A DNA stretch of 64,000 nucleotides from a bacterium (GTDB taxonomy: Bacteria; Cyanobacteriota; Sericytochromatia; S15B-MN24; UBA4093). The notes under the pieces were generated by a model. It did no database searches. It had not been told where the DNA came from and worked only from the letters and a program-made list of their open reading frames with translations. The stretch lies in assembly GCA_017744355.1 (NCBI GenBank), contig JAGIBK010000004.1, positions 186,001-250,000 of the forward strand, written 5' to 3'. Made by a program: the position numbers and the translations under genes. Of this stretch, positions 18,835-27,705 are shown piece after piece. Position 1 is the first letter of the stretch. Each line of letters starts with the position of its first letter.

Positions 18835-19941
18835 ATGCCGAAGTCGATCCTGCGCAGCAGCACCGTCGCCACGCCCGTGCGCGCCGCGGCCCCGCTTGCC
18901 GCCAAGCCCCCGGCCTCGGAACCGAAGGCCAAAGGAAGCCTTCCCCAGGACCAGCTCACGCGCAGCGCGCCCGCGCAAGTGCGGCCCACCAGCCAGATGC
19001 TGCCCGGGCAAGTCGCTCTCTATCACGCCCTTTCAGACGCACAGCGCAAGCAGTTCGACCGGGTCTGGGGCGCTGCCGGCACGGATGGTCAAAGAGCACT
19101 CGTCAAGCTGCTCGAAGACGGCCGTCTCTTGAGCAGCAAGGACCTGCGCACGGGCGATCGCCTCCTCACCCACCTGGACCGCCTCGCGAGCCAGGCCCTG
19201 CCGAAGGGCCTCTCGCGCGCCGACGTGCTCGGCAGCCTCATCGTGCAGGCCCAGGACCCCGGCACCATCTCGCAGGGCGCTCGCGGCACCTGCACCGTCA
19301 CCACCGCCGAGTACATGATCGCCAAGCAATCCCCGGCCGAGTACGCCCGCGTGGTCGCGGACCTCGCGAGCGCGAGCGGCCAGGTCACCCTCGCGAGCGG
19401 CGCCAAGATCAGCCGCGCCGCGGGCACCCTCGCCGACGACGACTCGGGCCGCACCGCCGCCAGCCGTCTCTTCGAGGCCGCCATGATGGAGTACGGCAAC
19501 GGCCCGCTCAGCTACAGCAACGAGAAGGACCAGCATGGGATCGCGGGCGCCTCGGTGATCCCTGGCGGCCTTCCCGCCTTCGCCACCACCCGGGTCCTCT
19601 CGGCCGTCCTGAACGCTAACTACGAGACCCACACCACCCTGCTGGGGCGCGATCGCCTCATGAACACCCTGAAGGACGCCCTCGCCAAGGGGCAGATGGT
19701 CCCGGTCGGGATGGACTGGAAGGGCAGCACCGAGAAGAAGCGCTCGGGGCACGAGGTCCTGGTGCTCAAGATCGAGAACGACCGCGTCTACTACCGCAAC
19801 CCGTGGGGCGAGACCTACCCGCCCGGCACCGAGACCGACGGCAAGACCAGCCCCAAGCGCCGGATCGAGGACCGCAGCGGTGTGGAGAGCATGACCCTTT
19901 CCGACTTCCGGAGCCGGCTGGACAACCTCTCGCGCAAGTAA
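18835..19941 (+). CDS. Papain-like (clan CA) cysteine peptidase candidate, no signal peptide
   Basis: 368 residues; the ATG at 18835 follows a near-perfect TAGGAGG site. QGARGTC places Gln six residues before Cys, exactly the spacing of the papain oxyanion Gln19 and nucleophile Cys25 (QGSCGSC). Later, GHEVLVLKI supplies the His and YYRNPWGE the Asn, in the order Cys-His-Asn. The first ~60 residues are low-complexity (Ala/Pro/Ser/Lys) with no Sec signal. This resembles secreted-effector architecture or an intracellular protease; which one is unknown. It is followed 39 bases later by mltA. Confidence 0.75.
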   Translation: MPKSILRSSTVATPVRAAAPLAAKPPASEPKAKGSLPQDQLTRSAPAQVRPTSQMLPGQVALYHALSDAQRKQFDRVWGAAGTDGQRALVKLLEDGRLLSSKDLRTGDRLLTHLDRLASQALPKGLSRADVLGSLIVQAQDPGTISQGARGTCTVTTAEYMIAKQSPAEYARVVADLASASGQVTLASGAKISRAAGTLADDDSGRTAASRLFEAAMMEYGNGPLSYSNEKDQHGIAGASVIPGGLPAFATTRVLSAVLNANYETHTTLLGRDRLMNTLKDALAKGQMVPVGMDWKGSTEKKRSGHEVLVLKIENDRVYYRNPWGETYPPGTETDGKTSPKRRIEDRSGVESMTLSDFRSRLDNLSRK

Positions 19942-19980
19942 GAGGGCCTCTCACGCGCCCCCGCATGGTATCCTCGGGGC

Positions 19981-21012
19981 ATGCGCGCCCGCCTCTTCGC
20001 CCTTGCCGTCATCACCGGGTTCAGCCTGCTGAGCCCGGCTCGCGCGATCGCCGCCCCCTTCACGGATGAGGCCGACGCCGCCTCGCTGCTCACGGCCCTG
20101 GAGCGGCAGCAAGCCTACCTCGACAAGGACCGGATCGCCCCGCTGCGCCTGGGCGAGCGCCTCGTCACCCAGCAGGATCTGCGCCAGACGGCGATCGCCT
20201 TCGCCGCCTTGGTGCGCGAGGCCTTCGGCACCCCGGACTTCGAGCGCAAATTGCGCGAGCGCTTCACCCTGATCGAGGCCCCCGCCCACTTCACGGGCTA
20301 CTACCTGCCGCGGCTCGACGCCCGGCGCACCGCAGACAGCCGCTTTCGCTTTCCCCTCTACGCCCGGCCGCCCGTGCTGACCCCGGGGGCTCCCGCCATG
20401 ACCCGGACGGGGATCGAGGATGCCGGCGCCCTCGACGGCCAGGGCCTCGAGATCGCCTGGGTCGAGCACGAGCTGGATCGCTACCTCTTGATGGTGCAGG
20501 GCTCGGGCATCCTGCGCTTCGAGGACGGCCGCGAGGTCCCCGTCAACTACGGCGGCGGCAACGGCCACCCCTACGTGAGCCTCGGCAAATTGCTCGTCGC
20601 CGACGGCAAGATCCCCGTCGAGCGCATCTCGGTGCCCGAGATCCGGCGCTACTTCGCCGAGCACCCCGAAGAGCTGCACGGCTACCTCGTCCAGAACCCG
20701 AGCTACGTCTTCTTCAAGCTCGCCGACAGCGGGCCTTTCGGCGTCTCAGGCGTCATGCTCACGGCGGGCCGTTCGATCGCCACCGACAAGGCGCTCTCGC
20801 CTTCGGGGGCGATCGCCTACGTGCGCTATACGAAGGACGGCAAGGAGCAAGGTCGCTTCGTCTGCGACCAGGACACGGGCTCGGCCATCAAGGGCTGGGG
20901 CCGCGCGGACATCTTCTGGGGCGCTGGCGACGAGGCGGGCCTCATCGCGGGCACCCTGAACGCTTCGGGCTCGCTGACCTACCTGCTACTGACCCCGAGC
21001 GCCACGCGCTAG
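19981..21012 (+). CDS. mltA: Membrane-bound lytic murein transglycosylase A
   Basis: 343 residues with a signal peptide (cleavage near ARAIAA). It cuts the MurNAc-GlcNAc bond of peptidoglycan to give 1,6-anhydro products in the periplasm. Family marks visible are FTGYYLP, VQGSGILRF, VNYGGGNGHPY and the 3D domain, whose aspartates appear in DQDTGSAIKGWGRADIFWG (~296-314). It lacks a lipobox, so it would be soluble or anchored by an uncleaved signal. Its stop overlaps the stop of the convergent gene at 21009 within the tetramer CTAG. Confidence 0.92.
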   Translation: MRARLFALAVITGFSLLSPARAIAAPFTDEADAASLLTALERQQAYLDKDRIAPLRLGERLVTQQDLRQTAIAFAALVREAFGTPDFERKLRERFTLIEAPAHFTGYYLPRLDARRTADSRFRFPLYARPPVLTPGAPAMTRTGIEDAGALDGQGLEIAWVEHELDRYLLMVQGSGILRFEDGREVPVNYGGGNGHPYVSLGKLLVADGKIPVERISVPEIRRYFAEHPEELHGYLVQNPSYVFFKLADSGPFGVSGVMLTAGRSIATDKALSPSGAIAYVRYTKDGKEQGRFVCDQDTGSAIKGWGRADIFWGAGDEAGLIAGTLNASGSLTYLLLTPSATR

Positions 21013-21410
21013 CGCGACGTCTCGGGCACCCGCACCAGGAAGTAGCCCTGGCCCCAGCGCTTGCGGTACTCATCGAGCCACTCGGCGACCGCCGGGCCCG
21101 GGATGTGCTTGGGCTGGTTGAAGATGTCCTTGATCATGAACTGCTCGGTCCCCGCGAGCGTCTCGCGCATGGTCTCGGAGAAGACCTCCAGGCAGCGAGT
21201 GGGCTCGGGCAACAGCGCGGGGTCCACCTCGCCCATGTCGCTGAGGACCGGCACGAAAGCCGGGAAGTTGATGCCGAAGTTGTTGCGCAAAACCTCGGTC
21301 ATCTCCCAGGCGATGTAGTCCTCTTCGTGGTGGCAGCCGCCGTCGGTGGGCACGAAGCCGGCCTCGCCGTCCGAGCCCTGAGAAAACCAGCAGATGTAGT
21401 GTACGGACAT
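21009..21410 (-). CDS. Conserved-looking cytoplasmic protein, unknown function
   Basis: 133 residues from the ATG at 21410 (GGGGAGA ahead); the frame is open further upstream but those residues are Arg/Pro/Gly-rich and non-protein-like. The N-terminus SVHYICWFSQGSDGEAG and the cluster CHHEEDY suggest possible metal binding, but this is speculative. No signal peptide or membrane segment. It ends inside the stop codon of mltA. Confidence 0.7.
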   Translation of the reverse strand: MSVHYICWFSQGSDGEAGFVPTDGGCHHEEDYIAWEMTEVLRNNFGINFPAFVPVLSDMGEVDPALLPEPTRCLEVFSETMRETLAGTEQFMIKDIFNQPKHIPGPAVAEWLDEYRKRWGQGYFLVRVPETSR

Positions 21411-21466
21411 AGTCTCTCCCCGCCCCTGCGCCGGGGCATGCTTGCTAATGCCCTCAGTATACGCCG

Positions 21467-22792
21467 CTAGAACTTGAACTGCGAGGCCAAAGCGTAGTAG
21501 CCCCCCTTGGAGGCGGCGAAGAGGCCGTCGTAGGAGCCGATGGCGAGATCCACCCGGCAGGCGCCGAGCTCCAGGCCGAGGCCCGTGGTGAAGCTGGTGG
21601 CGCGCTCGCCACCCGCGCTCAGGCCCGCGCGCAAGGGTAGCCAGTCGATGAGGCGCCACTCGCCGCCGAGGCGCACCTCGGGCTGGGTCGAGACCCCGTA
21701 GGCCCTGCCGGTGCCGAGCTCCACATCGCCGAGCAGTTGCAGGGGCAAGGAGCGCAAGGGAATCCAGCGTGCCCCAAAGCCAAGCTTGAGGGGCAACGGG
21801 TCCCACAGCTCCTGGTCGTTGCCGGGGCCGGGCGCCTCGGTGGTCGTCGTCGATGGCGCGCCAGCGCTGAACTGGGCGTCGTCGCCCGAGAAGCCGAGCT
21901 GATAGGGCTCGAGCCGGTAGGTGTGGTGCTTCTCGGTGATCTTGGGCCAGCGCACCGCCCCGATGTTCCCGAGGGTCGCCACCAGGCGCAAATCGTCGCG
22001 CACCTCAGAGGCGAGCGACAGGTCGAGCGCACCGCCCGCGCCCATGGTGCCGTACTGGTAGGTGGCCTGGGCCTCTCCCGAGAAGGAGCCGTCGGCATGG
22101 GTCTCGAGCAGCTTGCCCCGGGCCTCGGTGATCCGGGCGAAGCCGATCCCCTGGATGTAGCGGGCGGTGAGGCCAAGCGCCGTCGCCCTGGCACCCGAAA
22201 AGGCGACAGGTACTCCCACGGAGAAGCCCACGTCGGCGAAGGCGTCGGCTCTTGCCCCCTGCAAGGCGTCGATCGAGACCGCCGAGGTGACGGAGTTCCC
22301 GAGCAAGAGTAGCGTCAGCAAATCCCGCGGCACCGCGAGGCCCACCGTGTCGGCCGAGGCCCGCACGAAGAAGCCGCTGCGGTGCATGGGCGCGCTGACG
22401 CCCAAGGCCGAGCCGAAGTCGAGCTTGAGGCCCAGGCCGCTCGCTGGGATGCTCGCACTGAGCTGCCGGGCATCAGCGTCCGAGAGGGCCTTTCCGCTCA
22501 AGAGGGCATCGAGGGTCTGGAAGCCGAAGGCGTCGTTGCCCAGCCCCAGGCTCAAACCCGGCAGGGGCGCCATCATGGCCTGCTGGGCGCTAGGCAGCCC
22601 CAAGAGGGCCGCGTTGGTCCACGCCGTGCTCGCCGCCACGTCGAGTGCAAGCTGCGCGCGCCCCAGGCCGAGGCTGCGCGCGTCGAGCGCGGCGGCCATC
22701 GCCGGGGCGGCCTGGAAGGCGATCGCCGAGGCCAGGAGGCTTGCGCCCATTCGCGCGCAGGCTAGGGCCGTTCGGGCAGGCGTGAGGGTCAT
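21467..22792 (-). CDS. Outer-membrane beta-barrel protein, DUF5723/FadL-like
   Basis: 441 residues with a signal peptide ending near PAMAAA. The mature sequence is Gly/Ala/Leu-rich with alternating hydrophobic residues typical of amphipathic strands, and it ends in SQFKF, the terminal-Phe signature of outer-membrane barrels. The N-terminal pattern (ARSLGLGRAQLALDVAASTA) resembles DUF5723-type barrels, by recollection rather than by search. It is divergent from the motor operon at 23066, so the shared intergenic region might co-regulate them. Confidence 0.7.
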   Translation of the reverse strand: MTLTPARTALACARMGASLLASAIAFQAAPAMAAALDARSLGLGRAQLALDVAASTAWTNAALLGLPSAQQAMMAPLPGLSLGLGNDAFGFQTLDALLSGKALSDADARQLSASIPASGLGLKLDFGSALGVSAPMHRSGFFVRASADTVGLAVPRDLLTLLLLGNSVTSAVSIDALQGARADAFADVGFSVGVPVAFSGARATALGLTARYIQGIGFARITEARGKLLETHADGSFSGEAQATYQYGTMGAGGALDLSLASEVRDDLRLVATLGNIGAVRWPKITEKHHTYRLEPYQLGFSGDDAQFSAGAPSTTTTEAPGPGNDQELWDPLPLKLGFGARWIPLRSLPLQLLGDVELGTGRAYGVSTQPEVRLGGEWRLIDWLPLRAGLSAGGERATSFTTGLGLELGACRVDLAIGSYDGLFAASKGGYYALASQFKF

Positions 22793-23065
22793 CTTTTCCC
22801 TGGCGAAATTAAGGGGGAGTAGGGCTTGAGGATGATAATCCGCTCAAGACGAAGAAGCAGAGACGATGGTCACAGATCGGACCGGCGGAATCCTCCTAAG
22901 CTCCTACCCTGCGCGCCTTAAAAAAACCGCAATCTCACGATCATCTCATAGAGATCATGCTTCAAAAGGGGTACAAGCGAGAAGCGGCGCTTGCTCCCAT
23001 TCTTCGTCCCACCTCTTGCGCCCGGTGCCGCCTTCCGGCCCGTTGGAGAAGTTACAGGTGACCCA
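22793..23065. promoter_or_regulatory. Divergent intergenic region upstream of the motor operon
   Basis: 273 bases with no convincing gene. AT-richer patches lie around 22825-22850 and 22915-22965, including the short inverted repeat ATCTC-ATA-GAGAT. It should hold the promoters of the beta-barrel gene (minus) and the motor operon (plus), but I cannot assign boxes. AGGTGA at 23055-23060 is the ribosome site for 23066. Confidence 0.4.
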
Positions 23066-25054
23066 ATGACGCGACGCCTGGTGGCCCATCTCGCTCTGTC
23101 CGTGAGCCTCGCAGCCTTGCTCGGTGCCCCGGCCCTCGCCGCGATCGCCCAGGCTCCGACGATGCAGCCCCCGCAGCCCCTCACCGCCGCGCCGACCCGC
23201 ATCATCATCGGGGACCAGGGCCCGACCCTCGCGGAGCTGAGCTACGAGCGCCTGCTCGAAGAAAGCCTCCAGCAGAGCCTCGCCGCTTACCTGGGCCCCA
23301 ACCAGTTCCTGCTCCAGGTGCGCGTGGCCCTCGCAGGGACCGAGGCCCCACCCGCCGCCCAGAGCACCCCGCTGATCCAGCAGGCGGCACCCTACCAGGC
23401 TCCGGCCGCCGCTCCCCAAGCCCCGGTCGCCGAGGCTCCGCTCGATGAGACCGCCGAACTCGAGGACTCCCCGCTGCTGCCCGGCCTGGGGAACCTGCGC
23501 GCCGACGACAGGCCCGCCGAGCGCCGCCCCATCCGCCGCCTCGCTGCCCCCGAAGCTCCGGCCGCTGCTCCCATGCCCGCCATGGCCCCCGTGCAGCCCC
23601 AGACCTTCGCGCCCCAAGCGCCGGCCGCGCAGCCGCCGCGCATCGAGCGGATCCGCATCTCCCTGGTGCTGCCGACGAGCCTCAAGAGCGGCGACGAGGA
23701 CTACGTCAAGAACCTGGTCTTCCAGCGCGCCGACCTCAACTTCGCCCGCGGCGACACCATCGACGTTTTCCGCCGGGACTTCCCCCGCCTGGGCGCGGGC
23801 GCCGCGCCGGCGGGCAACAACGCCCTGCCCCCCTGGCTCTGGGGCGTGCTCGGCGTGCTGGTCGGCGCGGGTGCCATCGGTGCGATCGCCATGTGGCGCC
23901 GCAAGCCCGAGGCCCCAGTTGCAAGCCCCGCTCCGAGCGCCCCGCAGCCCCTGATCGGCGAGAACACCCGCGCGGCCGAAGCACTGCTTGCGAGCCTGAA
24001 CACCGCCAAGCCCCAGGACCTCTTGCCCGTGCGCCAGGACCTCCTGGTCCAGCTCCTGGATCGGCCGGAGTCGGGCGAGCGCTTCCTGCGCAAGGTCCTG
24101 AGCGAAGAGGGCGGCCTCGACAAGGCCGTGGCCCTGACCCGCGCCATGGGCCTCAACGTCGCCAAGCGCCTCTTCACCGGCCTCTTGCCCCAGGAGTGGA
24201 AGGCCATCGAGCTCGCCTCGCTCGATCGCAGGGACGTCGGCGTCGAAGACCAGCGCGCCGTGCTGGAGGAAGCCCTCTACGCCGTGCTGCGCGAGAAGAG
24301 CGAGCAGCACGGCCCCGACAAGACCTCGCCCTTCGCCTTCCTCTCGACCCTCGACGATTCGCAGATCATCTTCCTGCTCGAAGACGAGGGCCCCCGGGTC
24401 CAGGCGCTCCTGCTCTCGCAACTTCCGCCCGACCGGGCGGTGGGCCTCATGCGCCTCAAGGCCCCGGCCGAGCAGGGCGCCATCGCGGCGGCCATGGGCG
24501 AGTTGCACCTCTTGCCCATGAGCTCGTTCATGGACCTGGCCCGCCACCTCTCGGACAAGGCCACCAAGGCCCCGCGCTTCGAGACCGCCGTCACCAACGG
24601 CCTGGGCCTCTTGGTCAACCTGCTCGACCACTCGGACCGCGCCACCGAGCAAGGCATCCTCAGCGGGCTCTCCAGCCAGAACCCCAAGCTGCTCGCGCAG
24701 GTCCGCGAGGCCTACCTCACCTTCGACGACCTGGCGGGCATCCCCCGCGAGATCCTCAAGGACGCCCTGCGCGAGGTGGACAAGGAATCGCTCGCCGAGG
24801 CGCTGCGCGACGCCCCCGCCCCGGTGCGCGAGGCCATGACGGCCGCCCTCACCGACCGGGCCCGGCGCATCGTCGAGGACACGCTCAGCCAGCCGCCCGT
24901 GGTCCAGCGCGACGAGGCCGCGCTCGACGCCATCCGCAAGGACCTGGTCGCGCGGGTCCGTCAGCTCATGCAGCTCGGACGCTTCGCCGTCAAGGAGCTG
25001 CGCGTCCCCCAAGCGAACGAGGGATTGCGCACCCCCCAGGAGGAACTGAAATGA
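23066..25054 (+). CDS. FliF C-terminal-like membrane anchor fused to FliG-like rotor protein
   Basis: 662 residues. The ATG at 23066 has AGGTGA 5 bases ahead and starts a signal peptide (~1-26). Residues ~190-240 resemble the periplasmic end of FliF (RISLVLPTSL, FARGDTIDVFRRDF), followed by one TM at ~254-276. The cytoplasmic part (~300-650) resembles FliG middle and C-terminal domains: EDEGPRVQALLLSQLPPDRA and FDDLAGIPREILKDALREVD. Aligned from memory with E. coli FliG, torque residues K264, R281 and D288 correspond to R581, R598 and D605; D289 and R297 are not kept. It heads an operon with MotA/MotB. Normally FliF and FliG are separate proteins; a deliberate fusion is the best reading. Confidence 0.85.
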   Translation: MTRRLVAHLALSVSLAALLGAPALAAIAQAPTMQPPQPLTAAPTRIIIGDQGPTLAELSYERLLEESLQQSLAAYLGPNQFLLQVRVALAGTEAPPAAQSTPLIQQAAPYQAPAAAPQAPVAEAPLDETAELEDSPLLPGLGNLRADDRPAERRPIRRLAAPEAPAAAPMPAMAPVQPQTFAPQAPAAQPPRIERIRISLVLPTSLKSGDEDYVKNLVFQRADLNFARGDTIDVFRRDFPRLGAGAAPAGNNALPPWLWGVLGVLVGAGAIGAIAMWRRKPEAPVASPAPSAPQPLIGENTRAAEALLASLNTAKPQDLLPVRQDLLVQLLDRPESGERFLRKVLSEEGGLDKAVALTRAMGLNVAKRLFTGLLPQEWKAIELASLDRRDVGVEDQRAVLEEALYAVLREKSEQHGPDKTSPFAFLSTLDDSQIIFLLEDEGPRVQALLLSQLPPDRAVGLMRLKAPAEQGAIAAAMGELHLLPMSSFMDLARHLSDKATKAPRFETAVTNGLGLLVNLLDHSDRATEQGILSGLSSQNPKLLAQVREAYLTFDDLAGIPREILKDALREVDKESLAEALRDAPAPVREAMTAALTDRARRIVEDTLSQPPVVQRDEAALDAIRKDLVARVRQLMQLGRFAVKELRVPQANEGLRTPQEELK

Positions 25055-25689
25055 TGCGGCTTCCGCGCAACTTCGCGGGCGCGACGCTCGCCCTTGCGAT
25101 CGCCCTCGGGCTCCCCGCCTGGAACGCCCAGGCCCAGGTCTCGGCCGACCCCGAGGTGGTGCCGGGCCCCGAGGCCTCGGCCAAGCAGCCCCTCTCGGAA
25201 GGGGTGATCCGGCTGCGGCGCGGCGGCCCGTCGATCGACCTCGACTCGCTCCTCGACTCCAACCAGCCCGACTTCTACCTCAACGTGGACATCCCGGCAC
25301 CCGAGCCCACCCCCACGCCGGCGCCCAGCGTCGAGCCGAGCGCGGCCCCTGCCCCCGAGCCCACGGCCTCCGCGAGCCCCGAGCCCGCCCCCTCCGCCTC
25401 TCCCAAGCCCGCCAAGCACGGCTACGACCTGATGTACCAGGCCCAGCGCCTGGCGACCCTCGGCCAATACCGCAAGGCCCTCGGCCTGGTGGACGAGGCG
25501 ATCGCCGAGGACGGCGAGGTCGCCGCCCTGCACGCCGTGCGCGGGTCGCTCCTGGTCAAGCTGCGCGACTACCCCGGCGCCGAGGAGGCCTGGACCCAGG
25601 CCCTTGTGCTCGATCCCAGCGCCCACGACGTGAAAGCCGGCCTGGACTGGCTGCGCAAGCGCCTCGCCGCCAGCGGCAGCGCCCTGTAG
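25051..25689 (+). CDS. Periplasmic TPR protein of the motor operon
   Basis: 212 residues; ATG at 25051 overlaps the upstream TGA (ATGA) and has AGGAGG ahead. Signal peptide ~1-29 (cleavage near AQAQ). A long Pro/Ala/Glu/Ser linker (~85-125) precedes two to three TPR-like helical hairpins (LGQYRKALGLVDEAIAEDG; LRDYPGAEEAWTQALVLDP). TPR units usually mediate protein contacts, so a scaffold role between inner- and outer-membrane parts of the machine is plausible. Translational coupling to the FliG-like gene supports a shared function. Confidence 0.82.
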   Translation: MMRLPRNFAGATLALAIALGLPAWNAQAQVSADPEVVPGPEASAKQPLSEGVIRLRRGGPSIDLDSLLDSNQPDFYLNVDIPAPEPTPTPAPSVEPSAAPAPEPTASASPEPAPSASPKPAKHGYDLMYQAQRLATLGQYRKALGLVDEAIAEDGEVAALHAVRGSLLVKLRDYPGAEEAWTQALVLDPSAHDVKAGLDWLRKRLAASGSAL

Positions 25690-25704
25690 ACCCGAGGAAG
25701 GACC

Positions 25705-26859
25705 ATGAACAAGATCCTGTCCGTCGCCCTCGCCGCCGTGGTGGGGCTCGCGGCGTGCCCCGTCGCCCTCGCCGCTCCCAAGGAGCCCGTCAAGCCCGTC
25801 GCGGCCCTGACCGAGATCCTCTCGGACCCGCAGGCCATCCTGCGCGTCATCCCGGCGCTGCCCGACGCGATCGCCCGGGTCGACCCCACCGCGGTGCGGA
25901 TCTTCCTGTACAACGAGCGCAAGCGCGAGGAGACCGAGTCGCTCGCGACCGTGGTCGAGAACCGCCTGAGCGAGGAGCTGCTGCGCCTGCACCGCTTCAA
26001 GGTGATCGAGGCCCGCGAGGCCAAGACCACCCGCGTCGAGTCGAGCACCACCAACTTCCAGCTCAGCAACACCATCGAGTCCCTGGCGCGCATGCGCTCG
26101 ATCGGCCAGTCGGTGGGCGCCGACGCCATCCTCATGTACGCCCCGCAGATCCAGGACCGGATGGTGCTGGTCAACGCCAAGCTGGTGCGGGCGAGCGACG
26201 GCGAGATCCTCTGGACCGAGCGCTTCGCCTACAACTTCGACCTCCAGCGCGCCGAGCGCGAGGCCCAGCTCAAGGCCGAAGAGGAAGCGAAAGTCGAAGC
26301 CGAGCGCAAGCGCGCCTCCATGGAGAAGCGCACCCGCGACAACGGCCTCTACGCCTACACCGGCATGACCGGCTACGCCATGCGCCGCCTCTCGGCCGCT
26401 GCCGGCACCGCCGACGAGGTCTCGCCGGCGGGCCTGAGCCTCGGCTTCATGGGCCTGCGCAACATGGGCTTCGCCGAGAACGCCGCCTTTGGCCTCGATC
26501 TGCAGATCGACCAGATGGGCGCGGTCAACCCCAAGCTGAGCCTGCCCATGGTCACCCTCTCGCCCATCTTCCTCTTGCGGCTCGACCCGCTCTTCGTGAA
26601 GGGCGAGAACGACGGGATCTTCAACCTGTACTTCGGCCCGGGCGAGACCTTCATCTTCCAGGCGCCGCAGCTGACCTACCAGTTCACCGGCAAGGCCGGC
26701 CTGATGATCCGCTTTACCCCTGACACCTTCCTCAACCTGGGCGCCGTCTACGTGCCCCAGCAGGCGGTCGGCTTCCAGGCGGTGCCCGGCCTGGACGGCA
26801 CGGTCAAGGACTTCGGCGGGCTGACCTACCAGGTCACCTTCGGCCTGGCCTTCAAGTAG
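25705..26859 (+). CDS. FlgO-like domain plus coiled coil plus outer-membrane barrel-like domain
   Basis: 384 residues. The signal region contains LAAC at 15-18, so it could be a lipoprotein, although ALAAP could also serve signal peptidase I. Residues ~45-175 match the FlgO pattern: LSEELLRLHRFKVIEARE, GADAILMY, VNAKLVRASDGEILW. FlgO is an outer-membrane protein linked to flagellar stability in Vibrio. A charged helix (~180-210, EREAQLKAEEEAKVEAERKR) leads to strand-like repeats to the C-terminus (QVTFGLAFK). Together this suggests an outer-membrane ring or bushing for the motor. It is 15 bases after the TPR gene. Confidence 0.75.
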   Translation: MNKILSVALAAVVGLAACPVALAAPKEPVKPVAALTEILSDPQAILRVIPALPDAIARVDPTAVRIFLYNERKREETESLATVVENRLSEELLRLHRFKVIEAREAKTTRVESSTTNFQLSNTIESLARMRSIGQSVGADAILMYAPQIQDRMVLVNAKLVRASDGEILWTERFAYNFDLQRAEREAQLKAEEEAKVEAERKRASMEKRTRDNGLYAYTGMTGYAMRRLSAAAGTADEVSPAGLSLGFMGLRNMGFAENAAFGLDLQIDQMGAVNPKLSLPMVTLSPIFLLRLDPLFVKGENDGIFNLYFGPGETFIFQAPQLTYQFTGKAGLMIRFTPDTFLNLGAVYVPQQAVGFQAVPGLDGTVKDFGGLTYQVTFGLAFK

Positions 26860-26871
26860 AGGGATTGCGCG

Positions 26872-27699
26872 ATGCCCATGATCTCCGTTTCGACCCTGCT
26901 CGGCATCGTCCTGGGCTTCGGCCTCTGCATCTGGGCGATCATGTCGGCGACCAAGGACTTCCACATCTTCTGGCACGTGGAGTCCTTCGCCATCGTCATC
27001 GGCGGCACGCTCGCCACCACCCTCATCGCCTACCGCACCCGCTACGTCCTGCGGGTGGTGCGGTCCATGGCCCGCATCTTCGTCATGCAGCCCATCCAGC
27101 CGACCACCCTGCGCGACGACGTCAAGCAGATGGTCGAGTGGGCCGCCCTCAACCAGCGGGGCCTGGGCGCGGTCGAGGACGACTTCGCCAAGCGCCAGAA
27201 GCCCGATCCCTTCCTCAAGCACGCCATCGACCTGCTGATGAACGGCTACAAGGAGCACGACCTGCGCCTCTTCCTGGGCGACTTCATCGAGTCGAGCTTC
27301 AGCCGCGAGATGACCCAGGCCCAGATCCTCAACCAGATGGGCGGCCACGCCCCGGCCTTCGGCATGGTGGGTACCTTGATCGGTCTGGTCATCATGCTGA
27401 GCAACATGGGCTCGGACCCCTCGGCCATCGGCCCGGCCATGGCCATGTCGCTGCTGGCGACCCTCTACGGGGTCATGGGCGCGCGGATGGTCTTCATCCC
27501 CGCCGCCAGCAAGATCCAGCAGATCCTCGAAATCGAGAAGTACCGCCGCTACATGATGCTCGAGGGCATCGTGATGCTGCACGAGAAGCGCCCGGCCTCC
27601 TACGTCCAGGACCGCCTCAACTCGCTGTTGGACCCGGCCATGATGTACCAGCGCGAGGGCGCGGCCAAGGGCGACAAGCAGCTCGCCGGCAAGCGGTAG
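26872..27699 (+). CDS. motA: Flagellar-type stator protein MotA
   Basis: 275 residues with four TM segments and the cytoplasmic loop expected of MotA. The signature GHAPAFGMVGTLIGLVIMLS contains the conserved proline and the G-T-x-x-G-L helix. A second proline-containing segment is VFIPAASKI. The loop MNGYKEHDLRLFLGDFIE carries charged residues in the region that contacts FliG in E. coli. GAGGG precedes the ATG by about 8 bases. It forms the ion channel with MotB and pushes on FliG, and its gene follows the FlgO-like gene by 12 bases. Confidence 0.95.
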   Translation: MPMISVSTLLGIVLGFGLCIWAIMSATKDFHIFWHVESFAIVIGGTLATTLIAYRTRYVLRVVRSMARIFVMQPIQPTTLRDDVKQMVEWAALNQRGLGAVEDDFAKRQKPDPFLKHAIDLLMNGYKEHDLRLFLGDFIESSFSREMTQAQILNQMGGHAPAFGMVGTLIGLVIMLSNMGSDPSAIGPAMAMSLLATLYGVMGARMVFIPAASKIQQILEIEKYRRYMMLEGIVMLHEKRPASYVQDRLNSLLDPAMMYQREGAAKGDKQLAGKR

Positions 27700-27705
27700 G
27701 CCCCC

